The notes: generated by a model not told the origin, from the letters alone. A DNA stretch of 64,000 bases from Streptomyces sp. NBC_01454 (GCF_036227565.1 NZ_CP109460.1:6324001-6388000), one strand, 5' to 3'; positions 1 to 8,780 are shown, counted from the first letter of the stretch. Numbers and translations: made by a program.

Positions 1-1
1 C

Positions 2-1243
2 ACCACGTACGACATCGAGATGATGCGTCAGATCGGCTCCTGCTCGGGCATCGAGAACTACTCCATGCACATGGACGGCCGCGAGCCCGGTTCCGCGCCC
101 CACACCCTCATCGACTACTTCCCGGACGACTTCCTCCTGGTCATCGACGAGTCGCATGTCACGGTCCCGCAGATCGGCGCCATGTACGAGGGCGACGCCT
201 CCCGCAAGCGCACCCTCGTCGAGCACGGCTTCCGGCTGCCGTCGGCCATGGACAACCGGCCGCTGAAGTGGGAAGAGTTCCTCGGGCGCATCGGGCAGAC
301 GGTGTATCTGTCCGCGACCCCGGGCCCGTACGAGCTGGCCCGCGGGGACGGCTTCGTGGAGCAGATCATCCGTCCGACCGGTCTGGTCGATCCGGAGGTG
401 GTGGTCAAGCCCACCGACGGGCAGATCGACGACCTGGTGCACGAGATCCGTGCGCGCACCGAGAAGAACGAACGCGTCCTGGTCACCACCCTCACCAAGA
501 AGATGGCCGAGGACCTCACCGACTACTTCCTCGAGCTCGGCATCCAGGTCCGCTATCTGCACAGCGACGTGGACACCCTGCGGCGTGTGGAGCTGCTGCG
601 CGAGCTGCGAGCGGGTGAGTACGACGTCCTGGTGGGCATCAACCTGCTGCGGGAGGGCCTCGACCTCCCCGAGGTCTCCCTGGTGGCCATTCTGGACGCC
701 GACAAGGAGGGCTTCCTGCGGTCCGGTTCGGCGCTCATCCAGACCATCGGACGCGCGGCGCGCAATGTCTCCGGCCAGGTGCACATGTACGCCGACAAGG
801 TCACCCGGGCGATGGAGAAGGCCATCGACGAGACCAACCGCCGCCGGGAGAAGCAGCTGGCCTACAACAAGGCGAACGGCATCGACCCGCAGCCGCTCCG
901 CAAGAAGATCGGCGACATCGTCGCCACGATCGCCCGGGAGGAGATCGACACCCGGGAGCTGCTGGGCACGGGGTACCGCCAGGGCGCGGAGGCCAAGGAC
1001 ACCAAGGGCAAGGCACCGGTCCCGGCGCTGGGGGCCAAGGCCGCGAAGGGCAAGGGCGGCAAGGAAGCGGCGGCACTGACGGACCGTCCCGCCGCCGAAC
1101 TGGCCGAGCTCATCGAGGAGATGACGGAGCGGATGCGGGCCGCCGCGGCCGAGCTGCAGTTCGAGGTCGCCGCCAGGCTCCGCGACGAGGTCGGCGAACT
1201 GAAGAAGGAGCTGCGGCAAATGAGGGAGGCCGGGGTGAAGTAG
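2..1243 (+). CDS. uvrB: Excinuclease ABC subunit B, 3' part
   Basis: UvrB is the damage-verifying helicase of nucleotide excision repair; it is loaded by UvrA and recruits UvrC. The gene runs in from the left edge, so no start is visible; the frame is open from base 2 and gives 413 residues. These include [11 protein letters not shown], the C-terminal helicase motifs ([13 protein letters not shown] and QTIGRAARN), and a UVR motif near visible residues 365-400 ([20 protein letters not shown]) that contacts UvrC. A Lys/Ala/Gly-rich linker at about 330-360 precedes the UVR motif. uvrA and uvrC lie on the same strand at 9.8 and 18.8 kb, so all three excinuclease genes are in the window but not in one operon. 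Identification is secure. Confidence 0.97.
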   Translation, partial: TTYDIEMMRQIGSCSGIENYSMHMDGREPGSAPHTLIDYFPDDFLLVIDESHVTVPQIGAMYEGDASRKRTLVEHGFRLPSAMDNRPLKWEEFLGRIGQTVYLSATPGPYELARGDGFVEQIIRPTGLVDPEVVVKPTDGQIDDLVHEIRARTEKNERVLVTTLTKKMAEDLTDYFLELGIQVRYLHSDVDTLRRVELLRELRAGEYDVLVGINLLREGLDLPEVSLVAILDADKEGFLRSGSALIQTIGRAARNVSGQVHMYADKVTRAMEKAIDETNRRREKQLAYNKANGIDPQPLRKKIGDIVATIAREEIDTRELLGTGYRQGAEAKDTKGKAPVPALGAKAAKGKGGKEAAALTDRPAAELAELIEEMTERMRAAAAELQFEVAARLRDEVGELKKELRQMREAGVK

Positions 1244-1486
1244 CGGGGCGGCGTCAGCTGAGGGTGAGTGAGCCAAGGGGCGGCGCCCGGCCGGTCCGTC
1301 CGGACGGGGCCGTATCCGCCTGAGCGGGGCATCACCGCAAGTGAACGGGGTGTGCCCAGCGGTTCCCGGTGTGTTGCAGAAGCGCCACAAAAGGCGAGCC
1401 ACAGCCGCTTTCGGCACGTCGGCGTGCATAGGGTCGAAGGGGCCGCCGGAAAGCTGGGCGGGGACAGTACAGAGAGGGGACGGCGC

Positions 1487-2065
1487 GTGTCGGTCAATTT
1501 GGCCAAGGGACAGGGCATCAGCCTGGAGAAGTCCGACGGAGGAAGCCTGACCGCGGTGCGGATGGGGCTGGGATGGCGTTCGGCGCCGCGCCGCGGGCTG
1601 TTCGGAAGGCGGACCAGTGAGATCGACCTCGATGCCTCGGCGGTGCTGTTCGCCGAGAAGAAGCCCATAGATGTCGTCTTCTTCCAGCACCTGACCAGCG
1701 ATGACGGCGCGGTCCGGCACACCGGCGACAACCTGGTCGGTGGTGCGGGCAAGGGCGGTGACGACGAGGCGATCCTGGTGGACCTGGCGCGGGTGCCGGT
1801 GCACATCGACCAGATCGTGTTCACCGTCAACTCCTTCACCGGCCAGACCTTCGCCGAGGTGCAGGATGCCTTCTGCCGTCTGGTGGACGAGACCACCGGC
1901 GAGGAGCTGGCCCGCTACACCCTCACGGGCGGCGGCGACTACACCGCACAGGTCATGTCCAAGGTGCACCGGGTGGGCGACGGCTGGCAGATGACCGCCA
2001 TCGGTGAGCCCTCCGTCGGCCGTACCTTCCAGGACCTCGTGCCGGCGATCCTGCCGCACCTGTAG
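1487..2065 (+). CDS. TerD-family calcium-binding stress protein
   Basis: This is a 192-residue single-domain TerD protein. The family binds Ca2+ and belongs to tellurite/oxidative-stress (Ter) systems; the Streptomyces members have been linked to calcium handling and development. The calcium-site signature is visible (HTGDNLVG followed by GDDEAILVDL at about residues 78-98), as are the VNSFTGQTF and CRLVDETTGEEL stretches typical of TerD. The GTG start at 1487 is chosen because a good ribosome site (GAGAGGGGA) lies about 8 bases upstream and the product then begins VSVNLAKGQGISL, as family members do. The open frame extends further 5' but without family similarity. It is followed 104 bases later by a second TerD-family gene and then terC. 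Confidence 0.93.
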   Translation: MSVNLAKGQGISLEKSDGGSLTAVRMGLGWRSAPRRGLFGRRTSEIDLDASAVLFAEKKPIDVVFFQHLTSDDGAVRHTGDNLVGGAGKGGDDEAILVDLARVPVHIDQIVFTVNSFTGQTFAEVQDAFCRLVDETTGEELARYTLTGGGDYTAQVMSKVHRVGDGWQMTAIGEPSVGRTFQDLVPAILPHL

Positions 2066-2169
2066 CCACACACCGCGGCAGCGCGCACCGGGCCGCGCCG
2101 CCCCGGGCGCTCCGGTCCGCCGCCCGGAAGCCGGCCGGGAACGCGCCACGACAAGCAGGGGGAAGACTG

Positions 2170-4323
2170 ATGACGGCCGAGCTGGTCCGGGGGCAGAACC
2201 ATCCGCTGGACCGGACGCGGGTGGAGATCCGGGTGGCGGCGGGCGGTCCCGTCGTCGCCGGGGTCATGCTCGGCGACGCACACGGCAGGCTCTCCGGTAA
2301 CGAGGCGGTCGCGCATCCGGGCGCGCCCCGGCGTACCGGGATCGAGGTTCCCCGCCAGGCGGCCGCCGAGCACCGCATCGCGGTGGATCTCGACGCGCTG
2401 CCCGGGGCCGTCCACCGGGTCAGCGTGCTGCTGGCGCTGCCCAGCGGGATCGGTGCGCTGACCGCCTTCGGCGCGGCCGCCGCGCCCTCCGTCGCGGTCA
2501 CCGGCCTCGACGGCACCGCCCTCGCGCGCTACACCGTGACCGGCCTGGGCCCCGAGTCCGCCGTCGTCGCCCTGGAGCTCTACCGCAGGCAGGGCACCTG
2601 GAAGGTGCGTGCCGTGGGCCAGGGCTACGAAGGTGGCCTCCCGGCGATGCTGCACGACCAGGGGCTGCCGCAGGCGGCGGAACTGGCCGCGGAGATCGAG
2701 CAGGCGGTCGGCCTGGGGCAGGCCCGCGCGCTCCCCGCGCCCGCCCCCGTGGCGGCGGCCCGGTGCGAACAGTCCGGTACCGGCCCGGCCGCCGCGCCCG
2801 CCGGCGACCGGCCGTCCCCCGTGCACCGCACGGCATCTGACGACCCGGCAGCCTCGGCACACGGAACGGGAGCCGGAGCCGCCCACGGAGACGGCCCCCC
2901 GGCGCCGCCCACGGCCGATGCCGGCGCCGCAGCCGCAGCCGCATCCGGAGCCGCATCCGGAGCCGCAGCCTCGACCGGTACCGAGGCCGCCCCCGTCCCG
3001 CCCGCCGGCGCCCCCGTCGACTACCGGCACCCGCGGCGCCGCGCCACCCCCGCGCCACCCGACCCCGCCCCGTCCGTCGCAACCCCGTCCCCCGCAACCC
3101 CGCCGGCCGACGGCCCCGCCACACCCGACGGCCCCCCGCTGCCGGTGGCCGGGGATGCCGCCGGCTGGAGCATGGAGGAGCGGCTCTACAACCAGGTCTG
3201 GGGCATGTTCGAGGACCTGGCCCGTTCGGTCGCCGCCTACCGCAGCGCCGCCGACTTCGCCCGGTCCCGTCTGGAGCAGGAGCTCGACAAGGCCCTCGCC
3301 GACCCGCGCAACCGCCTCGGTACGGCCGCCGATGCCGCCCGTGCCACCGCCCGCGACCGGCACGCCACCCTCCTGACCCGGGCCCGTGCCGCCCTCGACC
3401 GCGATCTGGGCCAGCTCGTGGCCGAGTCGGAGGTCGTGGAGCCCGCACTGCCGCCGGCCTTCGCCCGCTGGGACAGCCCCGTATGGCAGGGCCACCACGC
3501 CTCCCAGGAGCGGCCGATGGCGGTGCGCCTGGGCGATCTCCACCTCCCGGAGGTCCTGGACCTGCGCATTCCCATGCTCGTACGCCTCCCCCTGGAGCGC
3601 GGGCTGTGGATCGACAGCGGACCCGATGTCCGGGCCCACCCTGGCCGCCCCGACCCCGAGCGGGAGGTCGGCCGGCGGGAGCTGGGCAGCGCGCTCACGG
3701 ACGGGCCGCCCGACGAGGCCGAACTGCGCCGCCTGGCCATGGAGACCGCCGTCGCGCTCGCCGCCCGACTGCTCGCCGTCCACCCGCCCGGCGACTTCGC
3801 GGTCCAGGTCATCGACCCGGCCGGTACCGCGGCGCCCGCGCTCGCGCCCCTGGTGGAGAGCGGCGTGCTGCCCGCCCTCCCGGTGCCCGGCGCCCAGGGG
3901 GTGGCCTCGGTCCTGGAAGACCTGACACGGCGGGTCGAGCTGGTGCAGATGGCCGTCCGCCACCGCGCCGCCGATGCGCTGCCGCCGGACCTCGACCCCG
4001 CCGACCAGCTGCTGATCGTGCACGACTTCCCGCACGGCTTCGACGACCGCGCCCTCACCCTGCTCCGCTATCTGGCCGACGAGGGGCCGGCCGTCGGGGT
4101 GCATCTCCTGATGGTCGCCGACCGCGCCCAGGCCCGGGAGTACGGCCCGGTCCTGGACCCGCTGTGGCGCTCCCTGCTGCGGATCACCCCGGTCCCCGAT
4201 GCCCACCTCGCCGACCCCTGGGTCGGCCATGCCTGGACGTACGAACCCCTGCTCGCCCCGAAGGGCAGTCAGGTGGTGCGGCAGACGCTGGAGCGGGTCG
4301 CAGGCGCCCGGCGGCCATCCTGA
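2170..4323 (+). CDS. TerD-like domain fused to an FtsK-like region without motor
   Basis: A 717-residue protein with three parts. Residues 1-165 resemble the N-terminal TerD-like domain of the gene at 60.7 kb (shared core ELYRRQGTWKVRAVGQGYEGG against EIYRRGGVWKVRAVGQGYANG). Residues 180-330 are an Ala/Pro/Gly-rich linker. Residues 332-717 begin with a predicted helical segment (SMEERLYNQVWGMFEDL) and continue with the layout that normally precedes the ATPase core in actinobacterial FtsK/SpoIIIE-like proteins: MAVRLGDLHLPEVLDLRIPML, then PPGDFAVQVIDPAG, then IVHDFPHGFDD. The chain stops where the P-loop motor should start, and I see no Walker A motif. ATG 2170 has a strong AGGGGGAA site. The function is unknown; a scaffold in a Ter stress complex is an inference. 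Confidence 0.8.
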   Translation: MTAELVRGQNHPLDRTRVEIRVAAGGPVVAGVMLGDAHGRLSGNEAVAHPGAPRRTGIEVPRQAAAEHRIAVDLDALPGAVHRVSVLLALPSGIGALTAFGAAAAPSVAVTGLDGTALARYTVTGLGPESAVVALELYRRQGTWKVRAVGQGYEGGLPAMLHDQGLPQAAELAAEIEQAVGLGQARALPAPAPVAAARCEQSGTGPAAAPAGDRPSPVHRTASDDPAASAHGTGAGAAHGDGPPAPPTADAGAAAAAASGAASGAAASTGTEAAPVPPAGAPVDYRHPRRRATPAPPDPAPSVATPSPATPPADGPATPDGPPLPVAGDAAGWSMEERLYNQVWGMFEDLARSVAAYRSAADFARSRLEQELDKALADPRNRLGTAADAARATARDRHATLLTRARAALDRDLGQLVAESEVVEPALPPAFARWDSPVWQGHHASQERPMAVRLGDLHLPEVLDLRIPMLVRLPLERGLWIDSGPDVRAHPGRPDPEREVGRRELGSALTDGPPDEAELRRLAMETAVALAARLLAVHPPGDFAVQVIDPAGTAAPALAPLVESGVLPALPVPGAQGVASVLEDLTRRVELVQMAVRHRAADALPPDLDPADQLLIVHDFPHGFDDRALTLLRYLADEGPAVGVHLLMVADRAQAREYGPVLDPLWRSLLRITPVPDAHLADPWVGHAWTYEPLLAPKGSQVVRQTLERVAGARRPS

Positions 4324-4343
4324 CCTGCGACTTTACCTTTCTC

Positions 4344-4372
4344 TTTACTATTCATTGGGTTTCCTTTACGCT
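4344..4372 (+). promoter_or_regulatory. Predicted promoter of the terC leader
   Basis: TTTACT (4344-4349) and TACGCT (4367-4372) are separated by exactly 17 bases, which fits a housekeeping sigma promoter. The stretch is unusually AT-rich for this genome. The predicted start, about 7 bases after the -10 box, falls at about 4379, right at the first base of the riboswitch P1 helix. This is inferred from sequence only. Confidence 0.5.
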
Positions 4373-4380
4373 TCTTTGTG

Positions 4381-4492
4381 CGGAGGGGAGTATTCCTACG
4401 CGACGTACCCGTCATCACGGATTGCGAGTGTGACGAGATCCCGGGGCGTCGGTCCCGCCCCTCGAGGGGCGGCGGGGTGGAAGAGACCTCCG
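4381..4492 (+). ncRNA. Manganese riboswitch (yybP-ykoY family) upstream of terC
   Basis: The RNA leader of terC has the hallmarks of the yybP-ykoY Mn2+-sensing riboswitch. Helix P1 is CGGAGG (4381-4386) paired with CCTCCG (4487-4492). The conserved GGGGAGTA (4385-4392) sits on the 5' side and GAGACC on the 3' side. P2 is TTCC (4393-4396) with GGAA (4479-4482). Between them are a CCG-TCATCA-CGG hairpin (4409-4420) and a variable arm made by the palindrome GCCCCTCGAGGGGC (4457-4470). In other bacteria this class controls Mn2+ exporters including TerC/Alx proteins, matching the downstream gene. The distance to terC (46 bases) suggests control of transcription or of ribosome access. Confidence 0.85.
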
Positions 4493-4537
4493 GCAGCGAC
4501 GACGCTGTGAGTGCCGTACGAATCTGCCGGAGGAGCA

Positions 4538-5521
4538 GTGGACGTTTCCCCTACCCTGTGGGCGCTGACCATTCTTGGTCTGTGTGTCCTGATCGCCGCC
4601 GATTTCTTCATCGGCGGCCGCAAACCGCACGAGGTCTCCCTCAAGGAGGCCGGAATCTGGACCGGTGTCTGGATCGCGCTCGCCACGCTTTTCGGCCTCG
4701 GGCTGCTGCTGCTCGGCGGCACCGCACCGGCCGGTGAATTCTTCGCGGGATTCATCACCGAGAAGTCCCTGAGCGTCGACAACCTCTTCGTCTTCGTCCT
4801 GATCATGGCGAAGTTCGCGGTCCCGGCGATCTACCAGCAGCGGGTGCTGCTGGTGGGTGTGCTGATCGCGCTGGTGCTGCGGGCCGGCTTCATCAGTGCC
4901 GGCGCCGCGATCATCGCCAACTTCTCCTGGGTGTTCTACCTCTTCGGCGCGTTCCTCATCTGGACCGCGTGGAAGCTCATCAAGGAGGCGCGCGCCGAGG
5001 AGGAGGACGAGGAGTTCGAGGAGAACCGCTTCCTGAAGATGGTCGAGAAGCGCTTCCCGTCGACCGACACGTACCACGGGACCAAGCTGTTCATCGTCGA
5101 GAACGGCAAGCGGCTGATGACGCCGATGCTGATCGTCATGCTGGCGATCGGCACCACCGACGTCCTCTTCGCGCTGGACTCGATCCCGGCGATCTTCGGC
5201 CTGACCCAGGACCCGTACATCGTCTTCACCGCCAACGCCTTTGCCCTGATGGGTCTGCGGCAGCTGTACTTCCTGATCGGCGGACTGCTGAAGAAGCTGG
5301 TCCACCTCTCGTACGGCCTGTCGATCATCCTGGGGTTCATCGGGGTCAAGCTGGTGCTGCATGCGCTGCACGAGTCCGGGGTGCCCGTTCCGGAGATCAG
5401 CATTCCGGTCTCGCTGGGCGTCATCTGCGCCGTGCTGATCGTCACCACGATCACCAGCCTGCGCGCCTCGAAGAAGCAAGCGGGCGGCGAGACGGCGGTC
5501 AAGGAGAACAGCGGCGTCTGA
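4538..5521 (+). CDS. terC: TerC-family integral membrane protein, probable Mn2+ exporter
   Basis: A 327-residue polytopic membrane protein of the TerC/Alx family. It has several hydrophobic helices and the family's intramembrane acidic motifs: IAADFFIGGR near the N-terminus, KSLSVDNLFVF, and TTDVLFALDSIPAIF. A charged cytoplasmic loop (ARAEEEDEEFEENRF) sits at about residues 150-165. Related proteins export Mn2+ and help load secreted metalloenzymes; the riboswitch just upstream supports a manganese role here. The GTG at 4538 is chosen because GGAGG at 4529-4533 precedes it and the product starts VDVSPTLWALTI; an in-frame GTG at 4511 is possible but has no ribosome site. A strong terminator follows. 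Confidence 0.92.
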   Translation: MDVSPTLWALTILGLCVLIAADFFIGGRKPHEVSLKEAGIWTGVWIALATLFGLGLLLLGGTAPAGEFFAGFITEKSLSVDNLFVFVLIMAKFAVPAIYQQRVLLVGVLIALVLRAGFISAGAAIIANFSWVFYLFGAFLIWTAWKLIKEARAEEEDEEFEENRFLKMVEKRFPSTDTYHGTKLFIVENGKRLMTPMLIVMLAIGTTDVLFALDSIPAIFGLTQDPYIVFTANAFALMGLRQLYFLIGGLLKKLVHLSYGLSIILGFIGVKLVLHALHESGVPVPEISIPVSLGVICAVLIVTTITSLRASKKQAGGETAVKENSGV

Positions 5522-5548
5522 GGCCGCCGCCCGGCGCGGTACGCCACG

Positions 5549-5590
5549 ACGGCGCCCGGCCCGCTCCGAGGGGAGCGGGCCGGGCGCCGT
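5549..5590. terminator. Bidirectional terminator between terC and the MBL gene
   Basis: A perfect 19-bp stem (5549-5567 with 5572-5590) closes a GAGG loop. There is no U-run, as is usual in Streptomyces. It lies between two converging genes, so it probably ends both transcripts. Confidence 0.85.
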
Positions 5591-5608
5591 CCGGTTGTCG
5601 CCTCTCGC

Positions 5609-6265
5609 CTACCAGCCGCGCTCGCGCCACTGCGCGAGTTGCGGCCGCTCCGCACCGAGCGTGGTGTCGTTGCCGTGGCCCGGATAGACCCAGGTCTCGT
5701 CGGGCAGCCGGTCGAACAGCTCGCGCTCCACATCGTCGATCAGGCGGACGAAGTTCTCGGCGCTGCCGAAGGTGTTGCCGACGCCGCCGGGGAACAGGCA
5801 GTCCCCGGTGAACAGATGGGGGGCGCCGTGCGGGTCGTCGTAGACCAGCGCGATACTGCCCGGGGTGTGCCCGACCAGATGACGCGCGGTCAGCTCGACC
5901 CGACCGACGGTGAGGGTGTCGCCGTCGTCGACCAGTACCTCCGTGGGGACGGGGATGCCCTCGGCGTCGTACCGCCCGGCATACGTCCGCGCACCCGTCG
6001 CATCGACCACCTCGCGCAGCGCGCCCCAGTGGTCACCGTGCCGGTGCGTGGTGACCACGGAGGAGATTCCGCTGTCACCGATCAGGGCGAGAAGAGTGCG
6101 CGGCTCGGCGGCTGCGTCGATCAGCAACTGCTCATCGGTCGCCCGGCACCGCAGCACATAGGCGTTGTTGTTCATCGGACCGACCGCGACCTTCGAGATC
6201 ATCAGGTCGGTCAGCTCGTGCACGTCGGCCGGTCCGCCGACCTTCACTGCTCCGCTGTAGCCCAT
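5609..6265 (-). CDS. MBL-fold metallo-hydrolase, glyoxalase II-like
   Basis: A 218-residue metallo-beta-lactamase-fold hydrolase. The zinc-site motif THRHGDHW (HxHxDH) lies near residue 93, and the other expected ligands appear in HLVGHTPGS, FTGDCLFPGG and YPGHGNDT. This is the pattern of glyoxalase II-like thioester hydrolases. The neighbour 9 bases upstream is a mycothiol-dependent isomerase-like gene, so a role on mycothiol conjugates is plausible but inferred. There is no signal peptide, so it is probably cytoplasmic. ATG 6265 starts MGYSGAVKVGG. The two genes probably form one transcript from the minus strand. Confidence 0.9.
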   Translation of the reverse strand: MGYSGAVKVGGPADVHELTDLMISKVAVGPMNNNAYVLRCRATDEQLLIDAAAEPRTLLALIGDSGISSVVTTHRHGDHWGALREVVDATGARTYAGRYDAEGIPVPTEVLVDDGDTLTVGRVELTARHLVGHTPGSIALVYDDPHGAPHLFTGDCLFPGGVGNTFGSAENFVRLIDDVERELFDRLPDETWVYPGHGNDTTLGAERPQLAQWRERGW

Positions 6266-6274
6266 GGGACCACT

Positions 6275-7018
6275 CTAGAGCGGCGGTACGGCGGGCAGGC
6301 CGGAGCCATGGCTGTCGAGTTTGCCGCCGTCACCGCGTCCGGTGAGCCAGCCGACCAGCGCCGTCGCCGGGCCCGTCACGACCACCGGCGCGGCCCCGCC
6401 GCCCGGAGCGGGGTCCGACCGGCCGGTGCGCCACCGGCCGCCCTCGTCGGCCCGCAGCTCCAGCGCGGGCAGCTCCGGGTGGCCCGCGAACTTGACCGTG
6501 CACAGAAAGGCCAGCTCGCTGTCGACGAACGCGGGCGACAGCTGGTCCACGGTGTGGCCGATGCCGAGGTCGATGCGGTGCAGCTCGACCTCCGTCAGCC
6601 GGCGCAGCGGCAGCCGGTCGGCCCGCTCGACGACGCCGTTGCGCATCTCGACCTCGAACGACCGGCGCGCCGCGGGCAGCGCCTCCATCGCCGCGTCGAA
6701 GCGTGCCGCCGTCTCCTCGAGGTCCGCCAGATGCGCCGCCAACGGGCGGGCGGCGCCCCGCTCGATGTCGCTCTCGCGTGCCTGGGGGCTCGCGTACATC
6801 GGCGTCCGCACGTCCGTCCGCGCCCAGGTCAGGAGGTTGCCCAGGGCGTCCGCGTTGCGTGCCAGATGGGCCAGGACATGGCCGCGGGTCCAGCCGGCGA
6901 GCAGCGACGGCTCGGCGAGCGCCGCGTCGTCGAGCGTGCGCACGGAGGCCATGAGTCGGCCGGTGGCCTCGCGGACGGCTGCCACATCGCGGGGGAAGTC
7001 AGGCAGGTTGAGGGTCAT
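6275..7018 (-). CDS. Maleylpyruvate isomerase-family, mycothiol-dependent-like protein
   Basis: A 247-residue protein with the N-terminal DinB-like helical bundle of the mycothiol-dependent maleylpyruvate isomerase family. The hallmark stretch is SLLAGWTRGHVLAHLARNADAL (about residues 38-59), where the histidines are the predicted metal ligands. A C-terminal domain with LELRADEGGRW and a glycine-rich end follows. Family members use or transfer mycothiol, the thiol cofactor of actinobacteria; the actual substrate cannot be told from sequence. It is transcribed toward the MBL hydrolase 9 bases away, which supports a shared thiol-related function. The start at 7018 (MTLNLPDFPRDV) fits the family N-terminus. 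Confidence 0.85.
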   Translation of the reverse strand: MTLNLPDFPRDVAAVREATGRLMASVRTLDDAALAEPSLLAGWTRGHVLAHLARNADALGNLLTWARTDVRTPMYASPQARESDIERGAARPLAAHLADLEETAARFDAAMEALPAARRSFEVEMRNGVVERADRLPLRRLTEVELHRIDLGIGHTVDQLSPAFVDSELAFLCTVKFAGHPELPALELRADEGGRWRTGRSDPAPGGGAAPVVVTGPATALVGWLTGRGDGGKLDSHGSGLPAVPPL

Positions 7019-7158
7019 GGTCCGACGCTAGCGCCGCCGGGGCGTGTGCGGGAGTCCGCCGGCGCCGATCGGGGCGTACGCGGGGGCGGGACAGCCGGGG
7101 CGGGCGGGGCGTGACGGCCGGCCGCCGAGCCGCCGGGCCGCCGGGCCGCCCGCGGCGG

Positions 7159-8721
7159 TCAGGCCGCCCCGTCGTCCGGCGTGCCGAACCAGCGCCGCAG
7201 CGCGGCCGTCAGCTCGTCGCCCGTGTCCGGTCCGCCGGGGGAGTCCGCCGCCCAGGCGGTGCAGCCGTCCGGCCGTACCAGGAGGCCGGCCAGACCGGGC
7301 CGCCCGGGGCAGTGCGCACGCAGCAGCCGTATCCGGGAGCCGTATCCCGTCGCGCGCCGGCGCACCCCGGCGTCCCCGGTGAGGTCGAGCAACAGCCCCT
7401 GACCGTCGTGCAGATGGTCCGCCAGCCGGGTGCCGTCGGAGAACTCCAGGTCGGGGGCGCTGCGGCCGGTCAGCGGATGGTCGCCGGGCAGGTCGTGGTG
7501 CTGCTGGACGCCGGAGATCTTCTTGGCGAAGAACGTGGTGGCGGTGACCGTTCCGGCCAGTTCGGCGATCACTCCGCGCAGCGCCCGGGCGTGCGACTCC
7601 GGCCGCATCAGCGCCACTTGGGCCCGGGTCCAGTCCAGTACCCACGCGCCCAGGGGGTGCCGCTCGGCCGTGTACGTGTCGAGCAGCCCCTCCGGTGCCC
7701 GGCCGCGCACCGTGGCGGCGAGCTTCCAGCCGAGGTTCAGCGCGTCGCCGATGCCGAGGTTCAGCCCCTGGCCGCCGAACGGCGCGTGCACATGCGCCGC
7801 GTCACCGGCCAGCAGCACCCGCCCCGAGCGGTAGTCGGGCACCTGACGCGCGTTGTCCGTGAACCGGGTCGCCGTGAGCACCTTGTGGATCCGCACGTCC
7901 GACACCCCGGACACCCTCCGCAGGGAGGCCTCCAACTCCTCGGCGGTGACGGGGGATTCGCGGTCCGCCGGCGGTCCGTCGAACTCCACGGTGAGGAGCC
8001 GGCCGGGCAGCGGGCCGTGGGCGTAGGTCCCGGTCTTTGTCCAGTGCCACCCGACTCCCAGCGCCTCGGCGCCGGTCAGCTCCACCAGGGCCTGCCGGCC
8101 GGTGATCTCGGGCGCCGTGCCGGGGAACGGGAAGCCGGCGAGCCGGCGGACCGTGCTGCGGCCGCCGTCGCAGCCCACCAGCCAGCCGGTGCGCAGCGAC
8201 CCGTCCGAGGTGTGCACGTGCACGCCGTCCGCACCGGCGTCGAACCCGGTCAGGGTGGTGCCGCGGCGCAGGTCCACCCCGAGTTCGGCGGCACGGGCGT
8301 GGAGCAGCCGCTCCAGGTCCGCCTGCGCCACGAGACCGACCTCGCCGGCGGGTCCGGGGCCCTCGAAGTCCGGATCGGACGCGTCCAGCAGGTCGCCGCG
8401 CAGCATGATGCCCGCGAAATGCCCGGCGAACCTCGGCGGCTGCCGCACCGGGGCGGAACCGCCGGCGGCCCGGTGGGCGCGCGCGAACGTGTCGAACAAC
8501 CCGAGGGCGGTGCGCTGTGCCTCGGCCAGTGCGGGCAGCATCCCGCGGCGGTAGAAGGCCTCGGCGGTGGGGGTGTTGATCGCCCCCGCCTTGATCGTGG
8601 TGTCCACCTCGGTCAGCCGTTCCAGGACGATGACCGGGACACCGGCCAGTGCGAGTTCGCAGGCGAGCATCAGCCCCACCGGGCCGCCCCCTGCCACTAC
8701 TACGTCTGCGTCATGATGCAT
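7159..8721 (-). CDS. FAD-dependent aromatic monooxygenase (PheA/TfdB-like)
   Basis: A 520-residue class A flavoprotein monooxygenase. It shows the N-terminal FAD motif VVVAGGGPVGLMLACELA (residues 7-24), the DG motif VGCDGGRSTVRRL (about 157-169), and the GD motif VLLAGDAAHVHAPFGGQGLN (about 290-310). A C-terminal thioredoxin-like region follows, as in phenol hydroxylases and polyketide or rifampicin monooxygenases. It would use NAD(P)H and O2 to hydroxylate an aromatic or polyketide-like compound. A TetR regulator is divergent 59 bases away and the shared gap contains an AT-rich palindrome, so substrate-induced expression is likely. The substrate, and whether the role is catabolic or drug-inactivating, are unknown. 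Confidence 0.9.
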   Translation of the reverse strand: MHHDADVVVAGGGPVGLMLACELALAGVPVIVLERLTEVDTTIKAGAINTPTAEAFYRRGMLPALAEAQRTALGLFDTFARAHRAAGGSAPVRQPPRFAGHFAGIMLRGDLLDASDPDFEGPGPAGEVGLVAQADLERLLHARAAELGVDLRRGTTLTGFDAGADGVHVHTSDGSLRTGWLVGCDGGRSTVRRLAGFPFPGTAPEITGRQALVELTGAEALGVGWHWTKTGTYAHGPLPGRLLTVEFDGPPADRESPVTAEELEASLRRVSGVSDVRIHKVLTATRFTDNARQVPDYRSGRVLLAGDAAHVHAPFGGQGLNLGIGDALNLGWKLAATVRGRAPEGLLDTYTAERHPLGAWVLDWTRAQVALMRPESHARALRGVIAELAGTVTATTFFAKKISGVQQHHDLPGDHPLTGRSAPDLEFSDGTRLADHLHDGQGLLLDLTGDAGVRRRATGYGSRIRLLRAHCPGRPGLAGLLVRPDGCTAWAADSPGGPDTGDELTAALRRWFGTPDDGAA

Positions 8722-8754
8722 GGGCGTGAGTGTAGTGACTAAAAAATTATGGCG

Positions 8755-8773
8755 GCTAAAAATTAGCTAGAAT
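8755..8773. promoter_or_regulatory. Likely TetR operator and tetR -10 box
   Basis: The perfect palindrome GCTAAAAATTAGC (8755-8767) abuts a -10 box, TAGAAT (8768-8773), 7 bases before the tetR start. A related AT-rich half-site (CTAAAAAATTA) lies at 8739-8749. AT-rich DNA is rare in this window, so this is the best candidate for autoregulation and control of the divergent monooxygenase gene. Confidence 0.6.
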
Positions 8774-8780
8774 TCCGGCC

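Noticed and set aside
1268..1486. An N-terminal extension of the first TerD gene
   Set aside because: The extra 73 codons have no TerD similarity and the GTG at 1487 has a strong ribosome site.
1939..4230. A 763-codon open frame on the minus strand opposite the TerD/FtsK-like gene, and similar long frames opposite uvrA and uvrC
   Set aside because: These have low-complexity, Arg/Gly/His-rich products without domains. They arise from the high third-position GC of the real genes on the other strand.
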